Shown: positions 22,255 to 31,074 of the stretch, piece after piece
Numbering within the stretch: the first letter of the stretch is position 1
Layout: each line of letters starts with the position of its first letter
Source of the DNA: an uncultured Desulfobulbaceae bacterium
GTDB taxonomy: Bacteria > Desulfobacterota > Desulfobulbia > Desulfobulbales > Desulfocapsaceae
Length of the DNA stretch: 40,193 bases
Assembly (NCBI GenBank): GCA_947311315.1
Contig: CAMZKN010000078.1
Location: 1-40,193, forward strand
Direction of reading: 5' to 3'
Notes under the pieces: model-generated
Databases searched by the model: none
The model's input: only the letters and a program-made list of their open reading frames with translations
Told to the model about the DNA's origin: nothing
Position numbers and translations under genes: made by a program

Positions 22255-22851
22255 TCATAAGACCAGATAAAACAGAGGGAAAACAAAAATCCAGATAAGA
22301 TCCACCAGATGCCAGTAAAGACCAGAGTTATCCAACAGCGAAAATCTTTCCGCTGTCACTTTCCCGGACAAAATGCAGACCAGACTTACAGACAGTAAAA
22401 CCATACCAATAATAACGTGCAGACCATGCAGACCTGTAATCACATAGTAGAGGCTGAAAAATATGCTTATTCCGGGTTCACCATTAACCAGTGTTTCAGA
22501 ATTTGGATAAATATCATGGTGAATCTTTGCTCCCCATTCAAAATATTTATTCACCAGAAAAATTACGCCGCAGAGTAGAGAAAACAACAAAAAACCAACA
22601 GCCTTTTTTTTTGCATTTCGTTGAATTGCGGTAATTGATGCAGCAACAGTAAAGCTACTTATCAGCAAGACGAGAGTATTTGCCGAACCGATGATTCTGT
22701 TCAGCTCCTTCCCACCATCTGCAAAATACTCAGGATATCTGTGAAAATAAGCAGCATACAGAACAAACAAGCCTCCAAACAAAATGATCTCAGAGTATAA
22801 AAACAACCACATGCCTATTCTGATACCTGTTTTATCGATCTGTGAATGCAT
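22255..22851 (-). CDS. coxC: Cytochrome c oxidase subunit III
   Basis: A 198-residue haem-copper oxidase subunit III with five membrane spans. It has the short bacterial form: 'IGMWLFLYSEIILFGGLF' at the N terminus, 'GLHGLHVIIGM' and 'YWHLVDLIWIFVFPLFY' at the C terminus. The ATG follows directly on the coxA stop (TAA then ATG), so the two are coupled. Subunit III stabilises the catalytic centre and proton uptake. Downstream, the operon is split by the palindromic element before subunit IV. Confidence 0.94.
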   Translation of the reverse strand: MHSQIDKTGIRIGMWLFLYSEIILFGGLFVLYAAYFHRYPEYFADGGKELNRIIGSANTLVLLISSFTVAASITAIQRNAKKKAVGFLLFSLLCGVIFLVNKYFEWGAKIHHDIYPNSETLVNGEPGISIFFSLYYVITGLHGLHVIIGMVLLSVSLVCILSGKVTAERFSLLDNSGLYWHLVDLIWIFVFPLFYLVL

Positions 22852-24492
22852 TTAGACTCTCTCATCCGTGTTTTCAGTAACACTATCTGTAATCCCGGAA
22901 AAATCATAAGGGAAATCCGGTAATATAGGGTCTTCAATAAAATTATGTACAGGTGGAGGCGAAGGAACCTTCCATTCAAGGGTTGTCCCTCCCCAGGGAT
23001 CAGCCGGTGCAACCACCCGCTTTCTAAAACTTAAAGCAAGATTTACAAACATTATGACAATACCAAGACACATAATATATGCACCTATTCCCGCGAGAAA
23101 ATTTCCGGTTTCATATTGAGGCAGATAGTCATAGTATCTTCTGGGCATACCCTGCATACCGAGTATCAGCATGGGAACATAATGGAAAAGAAATCCGATT
23201 CCGGCAAGAATAGAGCCGACATACGCATATTTGAATTTATACATGATGCCAAACATCTTCGGCCACCAGAAATGTAGCGCTGCAAAAAAGGCAAATCCGG
23301 TACCACCAAACATAACAAAATGAAAGTGTGAAACGACAAAATGAGTGTCGTGTACATGAATATCAGGCCCAACTGCTCCCAGTACAAGGCCAGTCAAACC
23401 GCCGACACTGAAAAGATAGATAAATATAAGTGACAGCAAAAGAGGCGGTGTCATTTCAATGGAGCCCTTGTACATGGTAGCTACCCAGGAAAAAACTTTC
23501 ACCGCCGATGGGATAGCCACCAGAAAAGTCAGAAGAGAAAAGATAAATACGGAGACATCACTCATACCGCTGGTGTACATGTGATGCGCCCAGACCAATG
23601 AACCGGCAACAGCAATCCCCATTGATGACCAGACAATCGCTTTGTAGCCAAATATGGATTTTCTTGAAAAGACTGGAATAATCTCGGAGATAACGCCCAT
23701 CCCGGGAAGAATCATTATATAAACAGCCGGATGTGAATACATCCAGAAAAGATGTTGGTAGAGCAGCGGGTCGCCACCTTTATCCGGATCAAAAAGGCCA
23801 ATTGACAAAAACCTCTCCAGAATGACCAGAACAAAAGTGATGGATATCACAGGGGTTGCAAGTATCTGCACCCAGGCGGTCGCATAGAGAGACCAGGTAA
23901 ACAGTGGTATCTGCATAAGCCCCATATCCTTATGTCGCTTCCGGTGAAATGTCGTCACAAAATTCAAGCCGGTAAGCATTGAGGACATGCCAAGAATAAA
24001 AGCTGCCGTAACCGTAAGGCCTACATTGGTATCCACCTCTACACTAAACGGGACATAAAAAGTCCAACCGGTGTCAGGAAAGCCTTCCCCCCAGAAAAGA
24101 GAGATGAGAGCAAACAGGCCACCAAACATAAAAAGATACCAGCTGAAAAGGTTGAGGCGTGGGAAAAAAACATCATCGGTGCCGAGCTGGATGGGAAGAA
24201 GAAAATTACCAAATATTGCAGGAATGGCAGGGATAACAAAAAGAAACACCATTATAACCCCGTGCAGGGTGAACACCGAATTATACAATTCAGGCTCCAT
24301 AATGGTTTTTCCCTGACTCATAAGCTCTGTTCGCAGCATAAGACCAAGAAACAGAGCCACAAAAAACCAGAAAAGAACGGCAGCAAGGTACATGAGGCCA
24401 AGGCGCTTATGATCATGCGTCAATAGCCAGGCTTTTATACCATGCATACCGGGCGGAGCCGAAATAGTGTAAAAGGATTGAGTTTCTGTCAT
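22852..24492 (-). CDS. coxA: Cytochrome c oxidase subunit I, type A2 haem-copper oxidase
   Basis: A 546-residue catalytic subunit with 12 membrane helices. Ligands are all present: H77 and H391 for low-spin haem, H254, H303 and H304 for CuB, and H389 for the oxygen-binding haem. The cross-linked Tyr is Y258. The helix VI motif is 'MYSHPAVYIMILPGMG'; its Tyr-Ser replacing the usual Gly-Glu marks subtype A2, which uses a different upper proton channel. The K-channel Lys is K332 and the D-channel entrance Asp is D107. An AGGAG precedes the ATG. It reduces oxygen to water in the inner membrane. Confidence 0.97.
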   Translation of the reverse strand: MTETQSFYTISAPPGMHGIKAWLLTHDHKRLGLMYLAAVLFWFFVALFLGLMLRTELMSQGKTIMEPELYNSVFTLHGVIMVFLFVIPAIPAIFGNFLLPIQLGTDDVFFPRLNLFSWYLFMFGGLFALISLFWGEGFPDTGWTFYVPFSVEVDTNVGLTVTAAFILGMSSMLTGLNFVTTFHRKRHKDMGLMQIPLFTWSLYATAWVQILATPVISITFVLVILERFLSIGLFDPDKGGDPLLYQHLFWMYSHPAVYIMILPGMGVISEIIPVFSRKSIFGYKAIVWSSMGIAVAGSLVWAHHMYTSGMSDVSVFIFSLLTFLVAIPSAVKVFSWVATMYKGSIEMTPPLLLSLIFIYLFSVGGLTGLVLGAVGPDIHVHDTHFVVSHFHFVMFGGTGFAFFAALHFWWPKMFGIMYKFKYAYVGSILAGIGFLFHYVPMLILGMQGMPRRYYDYLPQYETGNFLAGIGAYIMCLGIVIMFVNLALSFRKRVVAPADPWGGTTLEWKVPSPPPVHNFIEDPILPDFPYDFSGITDSVTENTDERV

Positions 24493-24525
24493 TCATTTAC
24501 TCCTGGAGTCCCGATCAGGCATCTA

Positions 24526-25305
24526 TCAGGATTTGCCCTTTCGTCTAAAATAGAAAAATCCAGCTAACAAAATTGTAGCAAAGAGTACAAGCACAGCGCT
24601 TTTAACTATCAGGAACAGCGATTTATTCTTATCCGGATCATAATTGAAGCAAAAAGCAAGCAACCTTTTCACAGACGATGAGGGTTTACCACTGATTGCA
24701 TCAGAGAGAGCAACATCGATATCGCCCGCGAGAAACGAACCATAAACATAGCGAATAATTTTACCGTCACCCGCTAAAACCATGAGTGCCGCAGGGTGAA
24801 TGAAAGTACCATCCCCAACATTTTTATAGCGAAACCCCACAGCGTCCATCGCAGTTTTTATACTTTCCCGTTTCCCTGTCAAAAAAGGCCATGCTGCCGG
24901 AGGAAATTTGTCGCCGACAATTTTCAAATAGTTCCTCTTGGATCTTTGCGCATCTTCAAATTTTTCTTCTTCATTAAAGCTGAGAGCAATAACTTTAAAA
25001 TCCCTACCGGCCTGATAACTCAGTGCGCCCAAAGACGTTGCAAGATTAGCAAGGTTTTCGCTGCAAATATTGGGACAATAAAAATAAATGGGTAGCAGAA
25101 TTGTCGGCCTGTCAATTATGTCACCGAGGAGGACTGTCGATCCTGTTTCATCGATAAAACTCAGGTCAAGGGGTAAAAAACGACCGGTTTTTTCTGTAAC
25201 CCACTGTTCCTTTTGAGGCGCTTTTTCCTCCTCACCAGCCTTTACCAAACACGGCATAAACAGTAGAAAAAATGCCATAAATCCAACAACAGATCTTTTA
25301 ATCAA
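24526..25305 (-). CDS. SCO1/SenC family copper chaperone
   Basis: A 259-residue membrane-anchored thioredoxin-fold protein. It has an N-terminal signal segment (about 5-23), then the copper motif C77-x3-C81 ('YCPNICSENL') and H170 ('GTFIHPAAL'), and a C-terminal transmembrane helix (about 230-252) followed by 'RRKGKS'. SCO proteins deliver copper to the CuA site of subunit II. It starts at a TTG because a TAG lies four codons upstream and no ATG occurs earlier; an ATG ten codons in is the alternative. It precedes coxA in the operon. Confidence 0.92.
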   Translation of the reverse strand: MIKRSVVGFMAFFLLFMPCLVKAGEEEKAPQKEQWVTEKTGRFLPLDLSFIDETGSTVLLGDIIDRPTILLPIYFYCPNICSENLANLATSLGALSYQAGRDFKVIALSFNEEEKFEDAQRSKRNYLKIVGDKFPPAAWPFLTGKRESIKTAMDAVGFRYKNVGDGTFIHPAALMVLAGDGKIIRYVYGSFLAGDIDVALSDAISGKPSSSVKRLLAFCFNYDPDKNKSLFLIVKSAVLVLFATILLAGFFYFRRKGKS

Positions 25306-25330
25306 ACCTTTGCCCGCCTACAGTCTGTTA

Positions 25331-25882
25331 TTATTTCAGTTTACTGAAAGTGCCAGTTGCCAAATTGACTTTGAGAGCAGTCCTGAACTTATGTCTTGCA
25401 GTAAAACCATCTCGATCGGGGCCATATGCCAGAAGAACAATGGTATCACCTTCTACATTTAATTCAGAATCTTTCTTATCCCCAGATTTCAATGGAAGAG
25501 CAAATTCAACTGTAGTCACGCCATCCGCTTCCTCTCCACCAATTAACGTTACATCACTCGTGCCACCAAGTTTTTCATCCGGTTTATGAGAGGTTTTGGA
25601 CTTACCAAAATCATCTCGTATCTTGACCTTCCCATTTTTTACATACCCAAGGATAAAATCAGCACCCTTCATTTTACTGCTGGGATTAAAGCCAATACCT
25701 ACCCACCCTTTTGTTTCAGCCGCAATCTTGACAGCAAGAGTATCACCTGACACTTTCCATGAAAAACTAATCTTCTTGATCTGAACTTCGTGGTCATACT
25801 CTGCAGCCTGACCAATGGTAAAGAACCCTAAAAATAATACTGTCAGCGCCAAAACAACATATCTACTGCCTTTACGTTCCAT
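25331..25882 (-). CDS. Exported DOMON-domain protein
   Basis: A 183-residue protein with a clear signal peptide (about 1-26, cleaved near 'GQAAEY'). A DOMON-type beta-sandwich follows, with 'KGWVGIGFNPSSKMKGADF' (58-76) and 'DRDGFTARHKFRTAL' near the C terminus; such domains often bind haem b or sugar. AGGAGG precedes the ATG. As first gene of the oxidase operon it may be a periplasmic redox partner, but that is inferred only from context. A probable promoter lies about 70 nt upstream. Confidence 0.82.
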   Translation of the reverse strand: MERKGSRYVVLALTVLFLGFFTIGQAAEYDHEVQIKKISFSWKVSGDTLAVKIAAETKGWVGIGFNPSSKMKGADFILGYVKNGKVKIRDDFGKSKTSHKPDEKLGGTSDVTLIGGEEADGVTTVEFALPLKSGDKKDSELNVEGDTIVLLAYGPDRDGFTARHKFRTALKVNLATGTFSKLK

Positions 25883-25952
25883 ATTTCCTCCTGAAATTTA
25901 CCTTATTTAAGACATCATATTACTCTTTTAACACTCATTAACCGTTCCAGTC

Positions 25953-25982
25953 ATTATGACGATATCATACTCTGTAGTGCAA
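25953..25982 (-). promoter_or_regulatory. Possible promoter of the oxidase operon
   Basis: On the minus strand, TTGCAC (25982-25977), an 18-nt spacer and CATAAT (25958-25953) give a fair sigma-70-like promoter 71 nt upstream of the DOMON gene. Confidence 0.4.
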
Positions 25983-26110
25983 GGAAAGGTTCTTCAAATA
26001 CCAAAATCCATTTTACACTTAATATTGATAATTCCTACTAATATGCAGTAAAAATAATTGCACAGTGCCTAATATGTGATTATCTTTGCCAGCTGAAACA
26101 TACTTACATG

Positions 26111-26266
26111 GTAACTGCTCACAGGCCCCCATCTTCGCACGGTCACATTTGCCGGTATAGAGGGACTATAACGGGCAAATGTGCCTGCACGAATATGGAG
26201 CACCTGTGAGCAGTTATAGTTCAGAGGTAATAAAAACATAGAGTTATAAACTCCGTGAGTAGTTAC
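26111..26266. repeat. Palindromic intergenic element, copy B
   Basis: GTAACTGCTCACAGG (26111-26125) and CCTGTGAGCAGTTAT (26203-26217) bound a 107-nt near-perfect palindrome. A third half-site, GTGAGTAGTTAC, ends at 26266. Read on the minus strand, the order and the 107-nt length equal those of copy A, while most inner bases differ in a pair-preserving way. Confidence 0.75.
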
Positions 26267-26382
26267 CTTACATGTTTGTTTCAGCTATAGGATATTCAAA
26301 ATTAATTACATTTTTCCTGAGTCCGGCAAGGTACACAAAAGTTGAGGCTCAGTTATTCATCACATCTACAGGAGGAAGTCGA

Positions 26383-26757
26383 ATGGCACAAAAAATGGCA
26401 GTCTATAAATGCGATCTTTGTGGAAATGTTGCTGAAGTACTCACAGCAGGTGGAGCAGAAATGCACTGTTGTGGTCAGCAAATGACAATGCAAAGTGAGA
26501 ACACCACGGATGCTGCCCAGGAAAAACATGTCCCGGTACTCGTACAAAAAGATGATGGATGGCAGGTAAATGTAGGTTCTGTAGACCACCCCATGGCTGC
26601 AGACCATTTTATTGAATGGATTGAACTCATTGCTGATGACACAGTCTACCGCCAGTTCCTTAATCCTTCTGATAAACCAACAGCATTTTTTGTATGTTCT
26701 GCAAAACATGTTACTGCCCGTGCCTACTGTAATCTGCACGGTTTGTGGAAAGCCTGA
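26383..26757 (+). CDS. dfx: Desulfoferrodoxin (two-iron superoxide reductase)
   Basis: From the ATG at 26383, with AGGAGG upstream, it is 124 residues. The N-terminal desulforedoxin domain binds iron with C10, C13, C29 and C30. The C-terminal superoxide reductase centre has H49, H69, H75, C116 and H119, with the catalytic 'EKHVP' glutamate and lysine (E47, K48). It reduces superoxide to hydrogen peroxide without making oxygen, normally fed by rubredoxin; two rubredoxins are encoded nearby. It is typical of anaerobes such as sulfate reducers. It diverges from the oxidase operon across the 500-nt spacer. Confidence 0.96.
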   Translation: MAQKMAVYKCDLCGNVAEVLTAGGAEMHCCGQQMTMQSENTTDAAQEKHVPVLVQKDDGWQVNVGSVDHPMAADHFIEWIELIADDTVYRQFLNPSDKPTAFFVCSAKHVTARAYCNLHGLWKA

Positions 26758-26765
26758 TTGGTTTC

Positions 26766-26800
26766 ACTGCTGGCGAGATGATATCCCGCCAGCAGTTCCT
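26766..26800 (+). terminator. Terminator hairpin after desulfoferrodoxin
   Basis: A perfect 10-bp stem, ACTGCTGGCG (26766-26775) with CGCCAGCAGT (26787-26796), followed by TCCTTT. The stem is strong and the T run modest. Confidence 0.65.
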
Positions 26801-26934
26801 TTATGTCCATACGTTCTTCTCCCTTTACGACCAGCCCTTCTTGACATTCTGTTAAGCAGCTTTAATTTCTTTTAAAAACAAAGTGTTCACATCATCGCAT
26901 TTCTCATCTTCCCCTCTTACAGGAAGGCGTTCCG

Positions 26935-28314
26935 ATGGACAAAAAAAAATACCGTATTGAAAAAGACAGTATGGGTGATGTTTATGTTCCAGTTGACGCA
27001 CTTTTTGGGGCTCAAACTCAGCGCGCCATAGAAAATTTCACCATATCTCCACAGCCCCTGCCGTGGAATTTTATTCGTGCAGTTTTAATTATCAAATCCG
27101 CTGCAGCTAAAACCAATATGTCACTCGGCCTGATATCTGAAGAAAATGGTCGATTAATCTGCCAGGCGATAGATGAGTTGCTTGCCACCCCCTGTCCCGA
27201 TCAATTTCCGGTATCAGTCTTTCAAACCGGATCCGGAACAAGTACAAACATGAATGTCAATGAAGTCATTGGTGGGCTGTGTCGTAAAAAAGGTAAAGTA
27301 CTTTCACCAAACGATCATGTGAATTGCAGCCAAAGCAGTAATGACGTCATCCCGACTGCTATTCATATCGCTGCTGCCATTGCCACTACCTCGACACTGC
27401 TCCCAGCAATAAAAAGCCTTGCCACAATCATCCGCAAGTTTGGTGAAAAGAACCGTGATGTTATAAAAACTGCCAAAACTCATCTTATGGATGCACTTCC
27501 CATTCGACTTCAGGCTGAGGTAGAAGGGTGGGCTACGCAATTTGACGAATCAGAAGAAAGAATCAATTCAGCCCTGCCCCGTTTACTCAGGCTTCCCCTG
27601 GGAGGGACTGCCGTTGGCAGTGGAGTAAACTGCCATTCGTCTTTTGCAAAAAAAGCTATAATCTCAATCAATTACACCACAGAACTCAACTTTACCCAGG
27701 CACCTTCACTCTACAAAGGGCTCTCCAGTCTCGACACAATAGTTGAATTCTCCGGTCATTTAAAAACAATTGCTCTGGCACTCAATAAAGTGGCAAACGA
27801 CCTGCGCTGGATGAACTCAGGACCTCTAAGCGGTTTGGGGGAAATCAAACTTCCTGCTCTGCAACCGGGATCGTCCATCATGCCTGCCAAGATAAATCCT
27901 GTTATTCCAGAAGCTGTCTGTATGGCAGCAGCCCAGGTTATCGGCAATGATACCACTATCAGCATAGGTGCCATGGGAGGAAATTTTCAACTCAATACCA
28001 TGCTGCCTGTGGTTGCTGCCAATATACTACAATCTATTGATCTGCTTGCCGGCAGTGCCAAATCTCTTGGGGAAAAAGCAATAGCCAATATTACAGTGAA
28101 CCGTGAAGTGTACGATGAAGCACTTTCATTAAACCCCATTCTGGTGACATCACTCGCTCCCAGAATCGGATATATGCAGGCAGCAGAAATCGCAAAAACA
28201 GCTCAAAAACAGAAAAAAACAATTCTGGAAATAGCACTTGAACAGACGAATATTCCACGGGAGGAACTGGAAAAATTGCTTAACCCGGTGACTCTTGCCA
28301 ACGGTGGACTCTGA
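26935..28314 (+). CDS. fumC: Class II fumarate hydratase
   Basis: A 459-residue enzyme that interconverts fumarate and L-malate in the central carbon pathway. It carries 'GAQTQRAIENF' near the N terminus, 'QTGSGTSTNMNVNEV', 'SQSSNDVIPTA', 'KTHLMDALP' and the superfamily signature 'GSSIMPAKINPVIPE' (around residue 315). It is a full-length iron-independent class II fumarase of normal size, useful in a cell that meets oxygen. AGGAAGG precedes the ATG. It converges on the GT2 gene with 4 nt between the stops. Confidence 0.94.
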   Translation: MDKKKYRIEKDSMGDVYVPVDALFGAQTQRAIENFTISPQPLPWNFIRAVLIIKSAAAKTNMSLGLISEENGRLICQAIDELLATPCPDQFPVSVFQTGSGTSTNMNVNEVIGGLCRKKGKVLSPNDHVNCSQSSNDVIPTAIHIAAAIATTSTLLPAIKSLATIIRKFGEKNRDVIKTAKTHLMDALPIRLQAEVEGWATQFDESEERINSALPRLLRLPLGGTAVGSGVNCHSSFAKKAIISINYTTELNFTQAPSLYKGLSSLDTIVEFSGHLKTIALALNKVANDLRWMNSGPLSGLGEIKLPALQPGSSIMPAKINPVIPEAVCMAAAQVIGNDTTISIGAMGGNFQLNTMLPVVAANILQSIDLLAGSAKSLGEKAIANITVNREVYDEALSLNPILVTSLAPRIGYMQAAEIAKTAQKQKKTILEIALEQTNIPREELEKLLNPVTLANGGL

Positions 28315-28318
28315 AAGT

Positions 28319-29032
28319 TCAAGTTTGTCTTTTACGGATCCTCCGCGAGGAAAGAATAACCAGCTGTTTCAGATAGTCAAAAGCTACTCCGCGATTCATC
28401 TTTGACTCTCCAAAATCGCGATCACTGAATTCAATTGGTATTTCTTTTACCCGTAAATCTTTTCTATACTCAGCAAGTACCGCAAGCCCAATTTTAAAAC
28501 CGGGTACTGTCCCAGGAAGTTCAAGCAATCGCCTGCGCTGAACTGCAAAAAAACCAGCTAAAGGGTCATGTACGTCACAAAAAAACAGAGCCGGGATAGT
28601 TGCAATTTTTGAAGAAATTCGCCTGGAAAGAGGCCAGTCCGGAGTCGAGCCTCCTGCAACATACCGACTGCCAATTACCATATCATGCGTATTTTCAAAT
28701 AGTGGACGTAAAAGATCAGGTATGGCCTCAGGTGGATGACTAAGATCAGCATCCATCACCAGAACAAACGTTGTTTTAACTTGTCGTACAGCTGCAATTA
28801 CGGCACCTGCCAGGCCAACATTTTTTTCCAGACTAAGCAACTCCACTCCTGCAGACGCATACCATTTTTTAACACAATCACATGTGTTATCAGTGGAAGC
28901 CGAGTCAACGAAAAGAATGTCAAAATCAATTCTTCGCGTGCTTTTTACGGCGAGCAATCGCTTTAAAAGGATATCAATATTCTCCGATTCATTCAGCGTG
29001 GGCACGATGACAGTTACGCTATTCAAACTCAA
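28319..29032 (-). CDS. Family 2 glycosyltransferase (dolichol-phosphate mannosyltransferase-like)
   Basis: A 237-residue GT-A enzyme without membrane spans. The nucleotide-binding region has 'VIVPTLNESENI' and 'ILFVDSASTDNT', and the metal motif is 'MDADLSHPPEAIPDL' (about 95-110). Later motifs 'GSRYVAGG' and 'DPLAGFFA' are typical of polyprenyl-phosphate mannosyl/glucosyltransferases. It probably charges undecaprenyl phosphate with a sugar. The start is a TTG with GGGGGA upstream; no ATG is in frame. It is not near a partner flippase, so the acceptor is unknown. Confidence 0.87.
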   Translation of the reverse strand: MSLNSVTVIVPTLNESENIDILLKRLLAVKSTRRIDFDILFVDSASTDNTCDCVKKWYASAGVELLSLEKNVGLAGAVIAAVRQVKTTFVLVMDADLSHPPEAIPDLLRPLFENTHDMVIGSRYVAGGSTPDWPLSRRISSKIATIPALFFCDVHDPLAGFFAVQRRRLLELPGTVPGFKIGLAVLAEYRKDLRVKEIPIEFSDRDFGESKMNRGVAFDYLKQLVILSSRRIRKRQT

Positions 29033-29223
29033 TCCCCCGTAATTTGACGCATATTAAAACCCCATTAACTCACCTGCAACACACTGTAATCACAACATCT
29101 CATAATAATAACATAAATAATTCCTCTAATGCAAACCGGCACTGCCAGACGATAAATATATCACAACACCGTCACCACTAAACGTTTTATTCTTCATATT
29201 GTCACATACAGAGAACATCGTTC

Positions 29224-29252
29224 TTGACATAGCTACATAAAGAGAATACAGT
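29224..29252 (+). promoter_or_regulatory. Promoter of the Lrp/AsnC regulator gene
   Basis: A perfect -35 TTGACA (29224-29229), an optimal 17-nt spacer and a TACAGT -10 (29247-29252), 23 nt before the ATG. An AGACAAGGAG ribosome-binding region follows. Confidence 0.75.
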
Positions 29253-29275
29253 CTTGTTTCAGACAAGGAGAAAAC

Positions 29276-29734
29276 ATGTTAGACGAAATTAACTTGGCCA
29301 TTTTGAAGATTCTTCAAAAAAAAGCCCGCATCCCAAATATCGAAGTATCGCGACAAATAAATCTTGCACCATCCGCGGTTCTTGAAAGAATCCGAAAAAT
29401 GGAAAAGCAGGGGATCATTGACGGATACGAAGTGCGATTAAATCCTGAACTGTTCAACCGCTCCCAGGTTGCATTTATTCATGTTTACACAAAAAGTGGC
29501 GCATTGGATTCGGTGGGAGAAAAGCTGGCAGCAATCCAGGAAATTCAGGAGATTCATTTTGTCTCAGGGAATGATTGCCTGCTTGTGAAAGTAAGAACCA
29601 CAGACACCTCATCTCTAGGCTTGCTGCTGCAAAATAAAATTTCCTCCATTGACGGGGTGCAATCCACCAGGACAGAAACAGTATTATCGGTAGTAAAAGA
29701 AACCAACCAAATTCCACTTCCAAAATCATTTTAA
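29276..29734 (+). CDS. Lrp/AsnC family transcriptional regulator
   Basis: A 152-residue protein. The N-terminal helix-turn-helix is clear: 'INLAILKILQKKARIPNIEVSRQ' spans about 4-26 and 'VLERIRKMEKQGIIDGY' follows. The C-terminal RAM domain contains 'VSGNDCLLVKVRT' and binds an effector amino acid. Its gene lies 9 nt before a decarboxylase of the lysine/diaminopimelate group, so the likely effector is lysine or a related amino acid. That link is inferred from position. Confidence 0.92.
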   Translation: MLDEINLAILKILQKKARIPNIEVSRQINLAPSAVLERIRKMEKQGIIDGYEVRLNPELFNRSQVAFIHVYTKSGALDSVGEKLAAIQEIQEIHFVSGNDCLLVKVRTTDTSSLGLLLQNKISSIDGVQSTRTETVLSVVKETNQIPLPKSF

Positions 29735-29743
29735 GAGAAAAAA

Positions 29744-31003
29744 ATGCCTATATCAAAAAACTTTGCAAACCGCCTCTACCCTGCTCTTGAGAATATTGCA
29801 TCCCATTTTCAAACACCTTTTCATATCTATGATGAAGTCGGTATACGAAAAACCTGTGAAAAATTACAATCTGTATTTAGTGATCTGAAATCTTTTAGAG
29901 AATACTATGCTGTAAAAGCACTACCGAATCCCAGAATACTCGCTATCATGCACGATCTTGGTTTTGGCTTTGACTGCAGCTCCATTGCGGAACTGCGACT
30001 CAGTCGGAGTGTCGGTGCCAGAGGAGAAGACATTATGTTTACCTCCAACAACACAAGCGGCGCTGATTTTAGGGAAGCTGCAAAAGAAGGCGGCTGTGTC
30101 CTCAACCTAGACGATATCAATCTACTTGATAAACTTAAAACAATCCCTGAACTGATCTGCTTCCGCTACAATCCCGGTTCAAAACGCACCGGAAACGATA
30201 TAATTGGCAAACCGGCTGAATCTAAATATGGACTCAGTCACGAACAAATTATTGATGCCTACCGCCAGGCTAAACTGCGTGGTGCAAAACGCTTTGGTAT
30301 CCATACCATGCTCGCTTCAAATGAGCTGAACTACAGTTATATGGTGCAGACCACCCAGATGCTACTTGATCTCATCACCGATATTTCTGCTGAGCTTGAT
30401 ATCACTTTTGAATTCATCAATATAGGTGGTGGTCTTGGCATACCATACCTTCCCGGTGAAAAAGAACTCGATATTGAAGCCATGGGAAAAGAAATATGCA
30501 GTCTTTTTAAACATTTTGAGCATCAATTAGGCTATGAACCTGCTCTTTATATGGAAAGTGGCCGTTACATAACCGGCCCCCATGGTGTTCTTGCGGTCAC
30601 CGCCATTAATCGCAAGGAAATCTATCGTACCTACGTTGGTGTAGATGCCTCCATGAGTGCACTGATGCGGCCTGGAATATATGGTGCTTACCATCATATT
30701 GAAATCCCGGCAAAACTAAGTGACAGCGATACCGAGACAGTTGACGTCGTCGGCTCTCTTTGTGAAAACAATGACAAATTTGCAATACAACGAGATCTAC
30801 CAAAAATCGTTGACGGCGATATATTGATAATTCAGGATACCGGTGCCCACGGAAGTGCCATGGGGTTTAACTATAATGGCAGTCTTCGCCCACAAGAACT
30901 CCTTTTAACTACAGATAACACGGTTGAACTTATTCGCCGGGAAGAACGGTTGGAAGACTATTTTGCAACCCTTGAATTTGAACAGGATCTGCTTACACTG
31001 TAG
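29744..31003 (+). CDS. Fold III PLP decarboxylase, diaminopimelate decarboxylase family
   Basis: A 419-residue alanine-racemase-fold enzyme. The PLP lysine is K58 in 'EYYAVKALPN'; 'FINIGGGLGIPY' binds the phosphate, 'YMESGRYITGPHG' and 'LCENNDKFA' follow, and the C terminus has 'MGFNYNGSLRPQELLL'. The last resembles LysA. It differs from textbook LysA in the usual 'GLHCHIGSQ' region, which reads 'GIHTMLASNEL', and in 'CENND' for 'CESGD'. It may decarboxylate meso-DAP or a related substrate such as carboxynorspermidine. A regulator of the Lrp family lies just upstream. Confidence 0.8.
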   Translation: MPISKNFANRLYPALENIASHFQTPFHIYDEVGIRKTCEKLQSVFSDLKSFREYYAVKALPNPRILAIMHDLGFGFDCSSIAELRLSRSVGARGEDIMFTSNNTSGADFREAAKEGGCVLNLDDINLLDKLKTIPELICFRYNPGSKRTGNDIIGKPAESKYGLSHEQIIDAYRQAKLRGAKRFGIHTMLASNELNYSYMVQTTQMLLDLITDISAELDITFEFINIGGGLGIPYLPGEKELDIEAMGKEICSLFKHFEHQLGYEPALYMESGRYITGPHGVLAVTAINRKEIYRTYVGVDASMSALMRPGIYGAYHHIEIPAKLSDSDTETVDVVGSLCENNDKFAIQRDLPKIVDGDILIIQDTGAHGSAMGFNYNGSLRPQELLLTTDNTVELIRREERLEDYFATLEFEQDLLTL

Positions 31004-31074
31004 TGTCTTCATCGGTCTGTTTTACCTGCAGGCCGATATGCACCTTAAGTGACACTATTACGAGTTCTTCAGAT

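Larger units (their letters stand above)
25883..26382. other. 500-nt divergent regulatory spacer
   Basis: No protein is evident. It separates the minus-strand oxidase operon from the plus-strand desulfoferrodoxin gene. It holds a tentative minus-strand promoter (25953-25982), palindromic element copy B (26111-26266) and a small hairpin, GAGTT-ATA-AACTC, near 26241-26253. I recognise no known operator. Confidence 0.6.
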
